Origin: Betaproteobacteria bacterium
GTDB lineage: Bacteria; Pseudomonadota; Gammaproteobacteria; Burkholderiales; SG8-39
Reading direction: 5' to 3'
Length of the DNA: 64,000 nt
Assembly (NCBI GenBank): GCA_016713125.1
Contig: JADJPT010000019.1
Location: 19,776 to 83,775, forward strand
How positions within the stretch are numbered: position 1 is the stretch's first letter; each line of letters begins with the position of its first letter. The translations under genes and the position numbers were made by a program. Positions 16,106 to 24,805 of the stretch are shown here, one piece after another. The notes below the pieces were generated by a model. The model was not told where the DNA came from and made no database searches. It saw only the letters and a list, made by a program, of their open reading frames with translations.

Positions 16106-17332
16106 TCAGCTGGCCGCGCCGGACTTGTTCGCGCGGCCGTCGAGCAGGGCCAGCGCCGTGCCGACGACATAGGTCGCCGCGGCGAACAGCGGCACGGCCA
16201 CCGTGCCGTAGCGGTCGGCCAGCGCGCCGGCCGCCAGCGGCCCCAGCAGTTGCCCCGCGCCCAGCGCCGCGGTGGCGAAGCTGAAAGCCCGCGCGTAATG
16301 CTCGGCCGGGCTGCGCTCGCGGGCGTAGGCGCTCATGATGGCCGGCGTCGAGGCGATGCCCAGGCCGACGATCATCGCCCCGGCCAGCGCGGCCGCCGGG
16401 CTGTCGCCCACCGAGATCGCCGTGCCCAGCGCGCCGGTGAACGCCGCCGCGGCCATCGCCAGCCTGCGCCACTGCGGCCGCGCCAGCATCGCGCCGGTCA
16501 CGCCCACGCCCAGGATGGTGGTGATGCCGAACACGATCCAGGTCGCGCTGACCGCCGCCACCGGCGCGCTGTTGGCCGCCAGGCGCGCGCCGGCGAAGGT
16601 CGAATAGGCGATGTAGCCCAGGCCGAAGGTGAAGTACACGCCGATCAGGTAGATCCAGCGCGCGCCGGCCAGGTCGGCGAGGCGAAACGCCGTGCGCGCA
16701 CTGCCGGCCTCCGGCGCCTCGACGGCCAGGCCGCGAAAGCGCCGCGGCGGATAGGCGATGGCCACCGCCGCGGCGATCGCCGCGGCGACGACGAAGGACA
16801 CCCGCCAGCCCGGCCCGGACTCCACCAGCCAGGGGGCGGCCAGGCCGCTGAGGATCATGGCCACGCCCATCCAGCTCCAGATCAGCAGGCTCGCCACCGA
16901 ACGGCGTTCGGGCGCCACCGCGGCCAGCGCAATCACCATGATGGCCAGCACCCCGCCGCCCGCGCCCAGGCCGGTGGCCAGGCGCCCCAGGCCCAGCACC
17001 AGCGGCCCGATCTCCGCGGAGGCCGGCGCGGCCGCGCAGGCCAGAGCGCCCAGCACGATCAGCACATGCGCGGCGCGCGACAGCCGCGCCATGCCCAGGC
17101 GCCGCCCCAGCGCGGGACCGGTCAGCGTGCCGACCAGGTAACCGAAAAGATGGATCGCGTTCAGCGCGCCGCCGCCGAAGTAGTCGAGCGCCAGGTCGTG
17201 CTTCAGCGCCGGCAGCATCACGCCGTAGGTGAAGCGCGCCACGCCCACGTTGAGCAGGATGCCCAGGCCGGCCCAGGCGATCAGCGTCCAGGGCAGCGCG
17301 GCCCCGCCCTCGCTGTTGGTTTCTTGCTTCAT
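16106..17332 (-). CDS. YbfB/YjiJ-family MFS transporter
   Basis: This is an inner-membrane major-facilitator carrier of 408 residues with about twelve hydrophobic helices. The N-terminal GILLNVGVARFTYGVMLPAL is the signature of the YbfB/YjiJ family. Further features are LGRRLGMARLSRAAHVL, a degenerate motif A in the second loop, and the helix-rich C-terminal half ending in ADRYGTVAVPLFAAATY. The ATG at 17332 starts the conserved domain, so upstream codons are ignored. It is convergent with the HpaB-type gene, and its substrate is unknown. Confidence 0.88.
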   Translation of the reverse strand: MKQETNSEGGAALPWTLIAWAGLGILLNVGVARFTYGVMLPALKHDLALDYFGGGALNAIHLFGYLVGTLTGPALGRRLGMARLSRAAHVLIVLGALACAAAPASAEIGPLVLGLGRLATGLGAGGGVLAIMVIALAAVAPERRSVASLLIWSWMGVAMILSGLAAPWLVESGPGWRVSFVVAAAIAAAVAIAYPPRRFRGLAVEAPEAGSARTAFRLADLAGARWIYLIGVYFTFGLGYIAYSTFAGARLAANSAPVAAVSATWIVFGITTILGVGVTGAMLARPQWRRLAMAAAAFTGALGTAISVGDSPAAALAGAMIVGLGIASTPAIMSAYARERSPAEHYARAFSFATAALGAGQLLGPLAAGALADRYGTVAVPLFAAATYVVGTALALLDGRANKSGAAS

Positions 17333-17397
17333 GGGCGGAACCCGTGACGGTGGATTCCGCAATTTACCCCAGCGGCAGCCCTGCCGCCCGGGACGCG

Positions 17398-17997
17398 TCA
17401 GGCCGCAGCGGCCATCGGCGGCAGTTCGCCCGCGCCTGCCGCGGGCAGGCGCGTGGTCTTCGCCCCGGCGCGGCCCTTGCCGGCACCGGTCGCGCCGGCG
17501 CGCGAAGGCATGTGGCACAGGCCGCAGACGTAATCGCGGTTCAGTTCCAGGGGATCGGCGACGAAGTCGCCGACGCACTTGCCGCATTTCACGGTGACCA
17601 GCATGCCCGCATCCATGAACTTGATCAGCCGCCAGGCGCGCGTCACCGACAGCACCACCGGCAGTTGATGAACGGCGGTCTGCTCCAGGTACAGTCGGTA
17701 GGCGCCGATGATGGCGTCGATTTCCTCGATGACCGAAGTCTTGTCGAGGAAGCGGTAGATGTTCACGAACAGCGAAGCGTGCACGTTGGGCTGCCAGGTC
17801 AGGAACCAGTCGGTGGAGAACGGCAGTTGGCCCTTCGAGGGCGACTTGCCCTGCACCTCCTTGTACAGACGCAGCAGGCGCTCGCGCGACAGGCCGGTTT
17901 CCGACTCGAGCACCTGCTGGCGGGCGCCCAGTTCGATCAGCGCGATCGCGCGCTCGATGTCGCGGCTCTCCTGCATCAGGCTCTGTCTGCGCGCCAT
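17398..17997 (-). CDS. flhC: Flagellar transcriptional activator FlhC
   Basis: FlhC joins FlhD as the FlhD4C2 master activator of class II flagellar promoters. The 199-residue protein has the N-terminal SLMQESRDIERAIALIELGA, the FlhC signature WFLTWQPNVHASLF near residue 63, and the zinc site CGKC (about 138) with CGLC (about 157). After about residue 165 it carries an Ala/Gly-rich tail that varies between species. The start overlaps the flhD stop by one base (TGATG). No flagellar, motA/motB or chemotaxis genes are in the window, which is unusual because in many Burkholderiales flhDC lies next to motAB. Confidence 0.95.
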   Translation of the reverse strand: MARRQSLMQESRDIERAIALIELGARQQVLESETGLSRERLLRLYKEVQGKSPSKGQLPFSTDWFLTWQPNVHASLFVNIYRFLDKTSVIEEIDAIIGAYRLYLEQTAVHQLPVVLSVTRAWRLIKFMDAGMLVTVKCGKCVGDFVADPLELNRDYVCGLCHMPSRAGATGAGKGRAGAKTTRLPAAGAGELPPMAAAA

Positions 17998-18326
17998 CAC
18001 GCCGCCTGGGCGAGTCGGCCCGACATCAGGATCGAGGCGTGCAGACCGGAGAAGCCGCCGGCCTCCCCGCCGCGCGCGTGGCCCTGTCCGGCGAGCAGGT
18101 TCCAGACCCCCTCGTCGTCGAAGCGGAAGCGGCACATCAGCATGTTGGAGGCGGCGATCTTGAGGATCTGCGCGGCGCTCAGGCCGCCGATCAGGTCGGC
18201 GACTTCCTCGGACAGGCCGAGGCGGAACAGGGCCTGGGCGCGGTCCTTGCGGATCAGGGCCTGGGCCAGCATCAGATAGGTGAGGTTGGCGTCGCGGATC
18301 TCGTCGAGCATCTCTTCGGCTTTCAT
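17997..18326 (-). CDS. flhD: Flagellar transcriptional activator FlhD
   Basis: FlhD is the partner of FlhC in the flagellar master regulator. The 109-residue protein starts with EEMLDEIRDANLTYLMLAQAL, typical of FlhD, followed by IRKDRAQALFRLGLSEEVAD and the DNA-contacting SAAQILKIAASNMLMCRFRF. The family is about 105-120 residues, so the length is normal. It is the first gene of a two-gene operon with flhC. The 156 bp upstream, to the response-regulator stop, hold no recognised site beyond a likely promoter. Confidence 0.95.
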   Translation of the reverse strand: MKAEEMLDEIRDANLTYLMLAQALIRKDRAQALFRLGLSEEVADLIGGLSAAQILKIAASNMLMCRFRFDDEGVWNLLAGQGHARGGEAGGFSGLHASILMSGRLAQAA

Positions 18327-18482
18327 TCTCAGTCTCTCTCAGTGGGTTCCGGGGAGGCCATCCTGCACCCCGGGCGACCGTTCCCGGTCAAGGCGCGCAT
18401 GATGGCGGAACCCCCGCGAGGCGTCTGTCACGCGATCTGCGGGTTTGTGTAACGGCGTGTAACGGCGCGGGCGCGCCGCGCG

Positions 18483-19196
18483 TCAATCCCAGTCGGTGGG
18501 ACTGAACAGGTAGCCCTTGCCGCGCACGGTCTTGATCCGTTGCGGCCGCACCGGATCGTCGCCCAGGCGCTTGCGCAGCCTGGAGATGCGCATGTCGATC
18601 GAGCGGTCCACGCCGTCGTGCTGAATGCCGCGCAACGCGGCGAAGATGTCGTCGCGCGACAGGATCGTGCCGGCACGGCTGGCGAGCAGCCACAGCAGAT
18701 CGAACTCGGCCGTGGTGAAGTCGATCTCCTCGTCGGCCAGGCGCACGCGCCGGTCGATGAGGGAGATCTCGAACCGGCCGTAGCGCAGCAGCGCGGGTGA
18801 ACTCTGCGGCCCGGCGCCCGGACCGCCACGCCGCAACAGCGCCCGCAGACGCGCGAGCAGCACGCGCGGCTGGGCCGGCTTGGCGACATAGTCGTCGGCG
18901 CCCAGTTCCAGCGCCAGCACCTGGTCCATGTCCTCGGAGCGGCCGGTCAGCATCAGGATCGGGCCGGCGTACCGCGCACGCACCTCGCGGCAGACGTCCA
19001 GGCCGTCCTTGCCCGGCAGGCTGCCATCGAGCACCACGGCATCCGGACTCTCGGCGAGGATGCGCGCGACCGCGGCATCGCCGCGCGCTTCGAAGGACAC
19101 GGCGAAACCGTTCCTGCCGAGCACGCGCCCCAGCAACAGGGCCAGGGACTCGTCGTCCTCGACCACCAGGATGTTCGGGACTTGGGAAGTCTTCAC
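18483..19196 (-). CDS. OmpR-family response regulator (orphan)
   Basis: This is a 237-residue two-component response regulator. The receiver domain (residues 8-122) has the acidic pocket VVEDDES, the phospho-acceptor aspartate in VVLDGSLPGKDG (about residue 57), the TGRSED threonine and the lysine in YVAKPAQP. The C-terminal winged helix (about 138-235) has FTTAEFDLLWLL, SIDMRISRLRKRLGDD and TVRGKGYLF. No histidine kinase gene is adjacent, so its partner lies elsewhere. It is transcribed toward flhDC and separated from it by 156 bp, so a regulatory link to motility is possible but not shown. Confidence 0.93.
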   Translation of the reverse strand: MKTSQVPNILVVEDDESLALLLGRVLGRNGFAVSFEARGDAAVARILAESPDAVVLDGSLPGKDGLDVCREVRARYAGPILMLTGRSEDMDQVLALELGADDYVAKPAQPRVLLARLRALLRRGGPGAGPQSSPALLRYGRFEISLIDRRVRLADEEIDFTTAEFDLLWLLASRAGTILSRDDIFAALRGIQHDGVDRSIDMRISRLRKRLGDDPVRPQRIKTVRGKGYLFSPTDWD

Positions 19197-19301
19197 TGCA
19201 TCGGCTCTTGCATGCGCACAGTATAGCGAGGCTGCACGGCGACGCTGCGGCGCCGCGGCCCGGCTCGGTTAGGATGGCCCCCTCGCAACAGGAGGACGGC
19301 A

Positions 19302-19802
19302 ATGAGCGCAACCTTTCAGCCGCAGCTGCACCGCTACGGCGAAACCCGCTGGTTCGAGGATTTCGCCGTGGGCGAGAAGTTCTACATCAACTCGCGCACG
19401 CAGACCGAAGGCATCTTCGCCATGTTCCAGGCCGCCTCGGGCGACAACCACCCCATCCACTACGACGTCGAGTTCTGCAAGGCGCGCGGCCACCGCGGCC
19501 TGCTGGCGCACGGCCTGCAGGTGCTGATCCAGACGGTGGCCGGCGGCGGCGTGTTCCCGCACCTTTGCAACGACTCGCTGATCGGCTTCCTCGACGTCTC
19601 GGCGAAGTTCCTGAAACCCGTCTACGCCGGCGACACGCTCTACCCCGAACTGGAGATCGTCGAAGTCACGCCCGGACGCAGCACCGGCGTTCTCGGCCTG
19701 CGCGCCACCGTACACAACCAGGACGCCGAACTGGTGCTGGAGGGCATGCACCGCTACCTGCTCAGGAAGCGCCCGGCCGATACGACTTCGCAGCGCGCCT
19801 AG
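19302..19802 (+). CDS. MaoC-like hot-dog fold dehydratase
   Basis: This is a 166-residue R-specific enoyl-CoA hydratase-like protein of the MaoC family. The hydratase motif is visible as FQAASGDNHPIHYDVEFC (about residues 46-63) with the catalytic aspartate and histidine, followed by GHRGLLAHGLQVL. The hot-dog beta strands end with LGLRATVHNQDAELVLEG. Its CoA substrate is unknown. It stands alone between an orphan response regulator and a convergent peptidase gene whose stop overlaps its own by 4 bp. Confidence 0.88.
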   Translation: MSATFQPQLHRYGETRWFEDFAVGEKFYINSRTQTEGIFAMFQAASGDNHPIHYDVEFCKARGHRGLLAHGLQVLIQTVAGGGVFPHLCNDSLIGFLDVSAKFLKPVYAGDTLYPELEIVEVTPGRSTGVLGLRATVHNQDAELVLEGMHRYLLRKRPADTTSQRA

Positions 19803-20491
19803 CGCGCGGCGGCCGGCGCCGGTGCCTGGCCGGGCGCGACCGCGAGCGCCGCCAGGCGTTCGGCCTCGACGCGCGCCAGCAGGCCGTGCCAGCGCACGAT
19901 CGGCACCGGCCCGGAGCGCACCTGCGCGATGCCGGTCTGCATGGACCACCAGCCCTCGCGGTTGAAGGCGAGCCGCGGCACCAGGTCGCCGCGCTGCGAG
20001 AGCGGATGGATGTCCGGGGTGACGTTGTCCAGCACCAGCGGGTCGGACTCCGGCGTCGCGTAGTAGATCAGCACCATGTGCAGTTCGAAGCTTATGCGCG
20101 GCCCGCGCAACAGGCCGGCCACCATCAGCCGCAGGCGCGACTCCGGCACGCCCAGGCGCCGCAGGTGGAAGTACTTGGCGATGGCGAAATCCTCGCAATC
20201 GCCGGCGCCGCGCGCCTGCAGTTCCAGCGGCGTGGCCCAGTAGTCCGCTTCGCCCCACAGCGCGACGTCGGACACCCAGCGATAGGCGTTGTAGCGTTCA
20301 TTGACACTGCGCAGGAGCCCGGCCTCCGGCAGCGGACTGCCGCGCATGGCGGCCTCCACGCCCGGCTGCACCGAGGCCAGCAGCAGGCTCTGCGTGGCCG
20401 CGCGCGCCGCGGGGTCGCCGGCGTACGCCGAGTACGCGAACGCCAGCAACGCGATGCCCGCCGCCCCGCACCTCGTCGCCGATGTACCCAC
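19799..20491 (-). CDS. Transglutaminase-like cysteine peptidase (BTLCP/LapG type), periplasmic
   Basis: This is a 230-residue secreted protein of the bacterial transglutaminase-like cysteine proteinase family. A signal peptide ends near residue 24 (IALLAFAYSAYAG). The catalytic Cys is in RGAGDCEDFAIAKYFHL (about residue 98), the His in SFELHMVLIYYA (about 136) and the Asp in LVLDNVTPDIHPL (about 153). LapG, the known member, cleaves a surface adhesin under control of the c-di-GMP receptor LapD. Neither LapD nor a large adhesin is in the window, so the target is unknown. Confidence 0.88.
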   Translation of the reverse strand: MGTSATRCGAAGIALLAFAYSAYAGDPAARAATQSLLLASVQPGVEAAMRGSPLPEAGLLRSVNERYNAYRWVSDVALWGEADYWATPLELQARGAGDCEDFAIAKYFHLRRLGVPESRLRLMVAGLLRGPRISFELHMVLIYYATPESDPLVLDNVTPDIHPLSQRGDLVPRLAFNREGWWSMQTGIAQVRSGPVPIVRWHGLLARVEAERLAALAVAPGQAPAPAAAR

Positions 20492-20603
20492 CCGCCCGCT
20501 CCCGCATTGAACACCTGCGGATTAACGGCAGGAACGGGGAGCGACTTGAGAACGGAGCCCGGTTCAGAGAGGAAATGTATCTTTACCGATACACAAACTG
20601 CCC

Positions 20604-20630
20604 GGAAACCCGCTCCAGGAGCGGGTTTCC
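20604..20630 (-). terminator. Perfect inverted repeat, likely terminator of the phytase-like gene
   Basis: The arms GGAAACCCGCTCC and GGAGCGGGTTTCC form a perfect 13-bp stem around a single A. It lies 41 bp after the phytase-like stop on the minus strand. The sequence beyond is only moderately T-rich, so termination may be partial. Confidence 0.6.
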
Positions 20631-20670
20631 GTAAACTAAAGTTGAAGAATTGCGTTTCTCTGCATGCCGG

Positions 20671-22050
20671 CTACCTGGCCGACAGCAGCTCCGTCACGCG
20701 CAGCAGGATGATCTCGTTCGGCTCGTTGCGACCGAACTCGCGCGACTGGGACACCGTCAGATTGTTGTCGTTCAGCACCACGATGTGGTTGGCATCGACC
20801 ACATCCACCCCCTCGATGCACCACTGCGGGAAGGCGAACTTGCCGCCGCCGCCGCCGATCCGGGCGCGGTTCTGCGGGTCGGCGATGTTGAGCAGGTCGA
20901 TGTAGCCGACCTTGCGCACGAAGCCGTTGGCATCAGGATTCGACATGTCGATCTTGTAGACCCGCTTGAACTGGGCCGGACGGTTGAAGCAGTCCGCGCG
21001 CGCCGGGCCGTTGCACGCCAGCTCGGCCACGCCTTCGCCGTTGTCGCGCTCGATCACCAGCGCGGTGTCGGCATCGATCATGTTGAAATCGCCGATGTTG
21101 TTGCCGGCCAGTTCCAGCTGGTAGCGCCACGAACGCCCGGTGTAGGCGCCCTTGCGCACGTCGAACTCGAGGATGCGCGCCGTCTCCTTGCCCTCGCGGC
21201 TCTCCCAACCCTTGGCCTCGGCGTTCCACAGCGGGCCTTCCAGCATCGGGTAGAGGAAACGCCCGTCCGGCGAGGCCGCCATGCCCTCGAAGCCGCGCGA
21301 GCGGCGCACGGTGGTGTTGAACTGCGCAGGCACCGCAGGCGCGCTCACGGCGAAGTGGTCGGGCGAGCGCACCGGCTGTCCGTCGACCATGGTCTCGAAC
21401 ACGCCCAGCACCTTGCCGTTCCTGTCCGCGCGGATCAGGTAGGGGCCGAACTCGTCGCCGAACCAGAACTCCTCGCCGATGATCTGCAGCGACTCGATGT
21501 CGAAGTCCGCGCCGGTCAGGTAACGCGACTTGCTGGCGGAGTTGACGATGTTGAACGGCACCTTGCCGTCGGCATCGTGCAGGAAGACCGTGCGCATGAT
21601 CTTGACCTGGCCGGTTTTCCAGTCGGGCTTCAGGTGGTGGAAGCTGAGCATCGCATCCGGCGAATTGGCCTTGGTGCCGAAGCCGTTGTCCGAGGGCACC
21701 CAGGCGGTGCCGTCCTTGCGCCATTTGACGCCGGAGAACCCCTGGATGGGCTGCCCCTTGAACGGACCGTCCATGCCGGTGGGGCGCGGCGCCTTCGAGT
21801 CGGACAGGAAGGCGATGCCGGGTATCGAGCCGGGCTGGTCGCGCCTGCGCATGTCGGCGTGCAGATAGCGGCCCGACATCGACAGGTTCGCCGGCGCGTT
21901 CTTCGGCGGAGCGACGAAAGTGGCGGCGGCCAGCATCGAGTGACCCTCGAGCACGGCGGGAAACTGCTGCTGGGCGTGGGCGACGGACACTGCCGCCACT
22001 GCGCAAAATGCTGAGAGTGAAGCGACGGCGAGCGAAACTGCGCGTGTCAT
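20671..22050 (-). CDS. Secreted esterase-like/phytase-like beta-propeller protein
   Basis: This 459-residue protein has an N-terminal signal peptide (MTRAVSLAVASLSAFCAVAA, cleavage likely after VAHA at about residue 26) and a body of the Phytase-like family (esterase-like activity of phytase). Family segments include WVPSDNGFGTKANSPDAML, DFDIESLQIIGEEFWFGDEF, RGFEGMAASPDGRFLYPMLE and VIERDNGEGV. Such proteins are exported, bind calcium and may hydrolyse phosphoesters, but activity is rarely proven. Start at the ATG giving the signal peptide. It is a single gene between a terminator-like hairpin and a dehydrogenase gene. Confidence 0.85.
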   Translation of the reverse strand: MTRAVSLAVASLSAFCAVAAVSVAHAQQQFPAVLEGHSMLAAATFVAPPKNAPANLSMSGRYLHADMRRRDQPGSIPGIAFLSDSKAPRPTGMDGPFKGQPIQGFSGVKWRKDGTAWVPSDNGFGTKANSPDAMLSFHHLKPDWKTGQVKIMRTVFLHDADGKVPFNIVNSASKSRYLTGADFDIESLQIIGEEFWFGDEFGPYLIRADRNGKVLGVFETMVDGQPVRSPDHFAVSAPAVPAQFNTTVRRSRGFEGMAASPDGRFLYPMLEGPLWNAEAKGWESREGKETARILEFDVRKGAYTGRSWRYQLELAGNNIGDFNMIDADTALVIERDNGEGVAELACNGPARADCFNRPAQFKRVYKIDMSNPDANGFVRKVGYIDLLNIADPQNRARIGGGGGKFAFPQWCIEGVDVVDANHIVVLNDNNLTVSQSREFGRNEPNEIILLRVTELLSAR

Positions 22051-22133
22051 GTGCTTTTCCCTGGTAGTCGGTTGCGAAGCTGCAACCGGGTCGCAGCTTA
22101 GGGGGCGCACATGACGCGGCCGTGAAGTCTGTA

Positions 22134-23033
22134 TTACAGCTTGGCTTCTCCGCCCAGCAGCTCGACGAGGCGCGAGGGCTCGGACTGCGCACCGCCGCGC
22201 GCCTCCAGCATGCGGTAGCGCGCCGCCGCACCCTGCGCCATCGGCAACGGCAGGCCGAGCTCGTCGGCCACGGCCAGCGCATTCTCGAGGTCCTTGAGCA
22301 TCACCGCCGAAGTGCCCAGCGCGGGCTCCCAGGCACGCGCGGCGATGCGAGGCCCGAACACCTGCAGCGGGATCGAATCGGCGAAGCCGCCCTTGAGCGC
22401 CACCGGCAGCTGCGCGGCGTCCACGCCGGCGGCCTCGGCCAGGCGGATCGCCTCGGCCATCACCGGGAACAGCGAAGCCACGATCACCTGGTTGCACAGC
22501 TTGGTGACCTGCCCGGCGCCCGGACCGCCCATGCGCGTGAAGCGTGCGGCCAGCTCCGCGATCAGCGGACGCACGAACTCGATGTGCTCGGCCTTGCCGC
22601 CGGCCATGATGGCCAGCGTGCCCTGCTCCGCGCCCACCGTGCCGCCGGACACCGGCGCATCGACGTAACCCATGCCCAGCGCCTCGAGCCGGGCGGCGCA
22701 CTCGCGCGCCGCCGCCGGCGCGACACTGGAGAAATCGACCACGATCTTGCCCTCGCCCGCGCCGTCCACCGCAGCCTCGGCCACGCCGCCGGCGCCGAAC
22801 AACACCTCGCGCACGGAATCCTGGTCGGTCACGCACATCAGCACGATGTCGGCGAAGCGCGCCACCCCGACGGGCGAGTCCTTGGCGAGCGCCCCCTTGG
22901 CCGTGACCGGCGCGAGCTTGGCGGCGGTGCGGTTCCACACCGCCACCTTGTAGCCGGCGGCCAGCAGGCGCAGCGTCATCGGCTTGCCCATCAGGCCCAC
23001 GCCGATGAAGCCGATCTTCGGCAGTGCGCTCAT
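22134..23033 (-). CDS. NAD(P)-dependent 3-hydroxyisobutyrate/tartronate-semialdehyde reductase-family dehydrogenase
   Basis: This 299-residue protein belongs to the beta-hydroxyacid dehydrogenase family. The Rossmann motif GFIGVGLMGKPMTLRLLAAG is at residues 8-27, the substrate motif DAPVSGGTVGAEQGTL at about 123-138, and the catalytic lysine in GPGAGQVTKLCNQ at about 173. Members reduce tartronate semialdehyde or oxidise 3-hydroxyisobutyrate; the exact substrate is open. It lies 5 bp upstream-to-downstream of a VOC protein gene on the same strand, so the two are co-transcribed. Confidence 0.9.
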   Translation of the reverse strand: MSALPKIGFIGVGLMGKPMTLRLLAAGYKVAVWNRTAAKLAPVTAKGALAKDSPVGVARFADIVLMCVTDQDSVREVLFGAGGVAEAAVDGAGEGKIVVDFSSVAPAAARECAARLEALGMGYVDAPVSGGTVGAEQGTLAIMAGGKAEHIEFVRPLIAELAARFTRMGGPGAGQVTKLCNQVIVASLFPVMAEAIRLAEAAGVDAAQLPVALKGGFADSIPLQVFGPRIAARAWEPALGTSAVMLKDLENALAVADELGLPLPMAQGAAARYRMLEARGGAQSEPSRLVELLGGEAKL

Positions 23034-23038
23034 CCGGC

Positions 23039-23434
23039 CTAGGCCTTCGGGCGGAACAGCGCGCAGAGCTTGTTGCCGTCCGGGTCGCGCACGTAGGAGA
23101 GATACAGCGAGCCCGCCTTGCCGGTGCGCAGGCCCGGCGGCTCCTCGATCGAAGTGCCACCGTGGGCGACCGCCACGTCATGGAACTGCTTCACCTGTTC
23201 CGGCGAGCCGCACTTGAAGCCGATGGTGCCGCCGTTGGCGCCGGTGGCCGGCTCGTTGTTGATCGGCTCGGAGACGCAGAAGGTGTTGCCCTCATGGCGA
23301 TAGAAGAGCCGGTTGTGGCCGCTGGCCGCCTGGTTGCGGATCGGCTCGCCCGCGCCGAGCACGCCGAGCACCGCGTCGTAGAAGCGCTTGGAGCGCTCGA
23401 TGTCGTTGGTGCCGAGCATGATGTGGTTGAACAT
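23039..23434 (-). CDS. VOC-family (glyoxalase/bleomycin-resistance) protein
   Basis: This is a 131-residue protein of the vicinal oxygen chelate fold. It begins MFNHIMLGTNDIERSKRFYD, has a second beta-alpha-beta-beta unit around EQVKQFHDVAVAHGG, and ends YLSYVRDPDGNKLCALF. His4 and the C-terminal metal ligands are consistent with a lyase or a binding protein. The ATG at 23434 starts the fold directly. It is the first gene of a pair with the beta-hydroxyacid dehydrogenase and borders the AT-richer island that starts at about 23.45 kb. Confidence 0.85.
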   Translation of the reverse strand: MFNHIMLGTNDIERSKRFYDAVLGVLGAGEPIRNQAASGHNRLFYRHEGNTFCVSEPINNEPATGANGGTIGFKCGSPEQVKQFHDVAVAHGGTSIEEPPGLRTGKAGSLYLSYVRDPDGNKLCALFRPKA

Positions 23435-23594
23435 GGTTTGTCTCCGGGGGTTGGGTTGGAAGGTCACTCTTCAGAAAATTGACGGCTCAAAGGTAAGAAG
23501 TGCACTAGCCTCTGAAATTATCGGAGCTACGCGGCTTTGTCGCGAAGTTCAGGTCGAATGACGCGGGAGGAAATCTCAAAGCAATACACGCTGC

Positions 23595-24269
23595 CTAATA
23601 TCGTTTGAGTGTCTTTGATTGAACGAATCCGAGGCGACCATTGCTATAAAATCGCTTTGCGAACAGAAGCGCATCGTCCAACGCATTGAGTTTGAGCAAT
23701 GAGACTAGAAGCGCGCAAGTCCGTGCCTGACAATTGATTGACTTCTCAGGGTTGAACTCAATATCCGTGAAGCCCTTGTAGTCGAAAAGCCGCCTGAGAA
23801 AGTCCTGATGTGGCGCCAACGCTGAAAGATAAAGCCAGTCATAGAAGGCGGTCTTCGGAACAAGCGGCCACTTCTGACCAAAATAATCGAAGGCAACAAG
23901 AGGACCAGATTGAAGCAAGCGCTCATCTTTCTTGGCTGAGCGACTGTCTTTGCTGTAGATGTCCGTGAATGGACCGCCAGATTTGAATACCTTACTTCCT
24001 TGGTATGCCGACTCAATACTGATTTCGCCGACCTCAGTTTGAATTTTGAGGTTGAATGCGCTTAGCCGTTGGCCTAGTTTTTCTTCGGACTTCGTCGATA
24101 CCTCAAGCAAAGGCGCCAGACCTAGCCTTGTAGCTGCCTCATGCATTGCAAGAATGTTCTTCTTCTTTTGAATTGGAGCAAACCCCGGATTCCAGGCGAA
24201 CTGAACCATGACCTCCTTAACGAGATGGGATGGATCTCCTAGCGCAGTAAAGACTGGACGACTAGCCAT
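23595..24269 (-). CDS. DarT1-associated NADAR-type antitoxin
   Basis: This 224-residue protein lies directly downstream of a DarT-like toxin gene and overlaps it by 8 bp. Its N-terminus RPVFTALGDPSHLVKEVMVQ, then FAWNPGFAPIQKKKN, and the middle ISIESAYQGSKVF resemble the NADAR antitoxins paired with DarT1, which remove ADP-ribose from guanine in DNA. A C-terminal part, DWLYLSALAPHQDFLRRLFD, is also typical. I rely on recall of the family and the pairing, not on a search. Base composition is visibly AT-richer than that of the neighbouring core genes, indicating acquisition. Confidence 0.75.
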   Translation of the reverse strand: MASRPVFTALGDPSHLVKEVMVQFAWNPGFAPIQKKKNILAMHEAATRLGLAPLLEVSTKSEEKLGQRLSAFNLKIQTEVGEISIESAYQGSKVFKSGGPFTDIYSKDSRSAKKDERLLQSGPLVAFDYFGQKWPLVPKTAFYDWLYLSALAPHQDFLRRLFDYKGFTDIEFNPEKSINCQARTCALLVSLLKLNALDDALLFAKRFYSNGRLGFVQSKTLKRY

Positions 24270-24783
24270 TCTTAATACTCAGAATTTTCGAGATAGGGAC
24301 AAGGGTTGGAATTAGAACTTCGGATCTGAGCGCAGCCACACGTCTTGCCTTTATCTCTGGATCTTTCCAGTCTGTGCGGCCGAACAGAACCTCAAAATCA
24401 ATCATATCTCGGGCGGCATCCGGGGTAAGAATCTCTACGCCAGACTTGTTCGATACGTCGTTGGTAAAACGGGTTCCTTGTTCCAAGAGGATAGAGGCAT
24501 CAATCTTGATCCATATAGGATCAGGAATCCTGGATTCCTGCTTTGCGCGAAAGAGCATCGGGTGATTGTCTAGGAAAGCAAGGTGCACGTAGGTGTCCAC
24601 CCCCTTCAATACATCTGCTTCGTGACTCCAGTCATTTCCACCCGGCACAGGAATAACTACTCCGCGATGTCGCGCCTCGGCGAGCGAGAGTATGCCTTGA
24701 TGCTCCTCAATCAGAGCGAAATTCGATCGGTCCGTGAAGTGCCAAACTGCATCGATCTTGTAGCGCATGAGGATGGTTTGCAT
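24262..24783 (-). CDS. DarT-like DNA ADP-ribosyltransferase toxin
   Basis: DarT enzymes transfer ADP-ribose from NAD+ to bases in single-stranded DNA and block replication. About 173 residues are read from the ATG at 24783; an upstream TTG at 24801 and an ATG at 24768 are alternatives. The family features are VWHFTDRSNFALIEEHQGIL near the N-terminus, an NDWSH segment, VHLAFLDNHPML (the ARTT-like region), and the likely catalytic glutamate in ALRSEVLIPTLVPISKIL near residue 155. Pairing with a NADAR protein points to the guanine-modifying DarT1 subgroup. The gene overlaps its antitoxin by 8 bp; the toxin-first order is usual for dar systems. Confidence 0.78.
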   Translation of the reverse strand: MQTILMRYKIDAVWHFTDRSNFALIEEHQGILSLAEARHRGVVIPVPGGNDWSHEADVLKGVDTYVHLAFLDNHPMLFRAKQESRIPDPIWIKIDASILLEQGTRFTNDVSNKSGVEILTPDAARDMIDFEVLFGRTDWKDPEIKARRVAALRSEVLIPTLVPISKILSIKNG

Positions 24784-24805
24784 GATTGACTTGTTCGCCA
24801 ATGCG

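Noticed and set aside
20604..20630. Attachment site or REP element at the 13-bp perfect inverted repeat
   Set aside because: No second copy was noticed in the window and its place right after a stop codon fits a terminator better.
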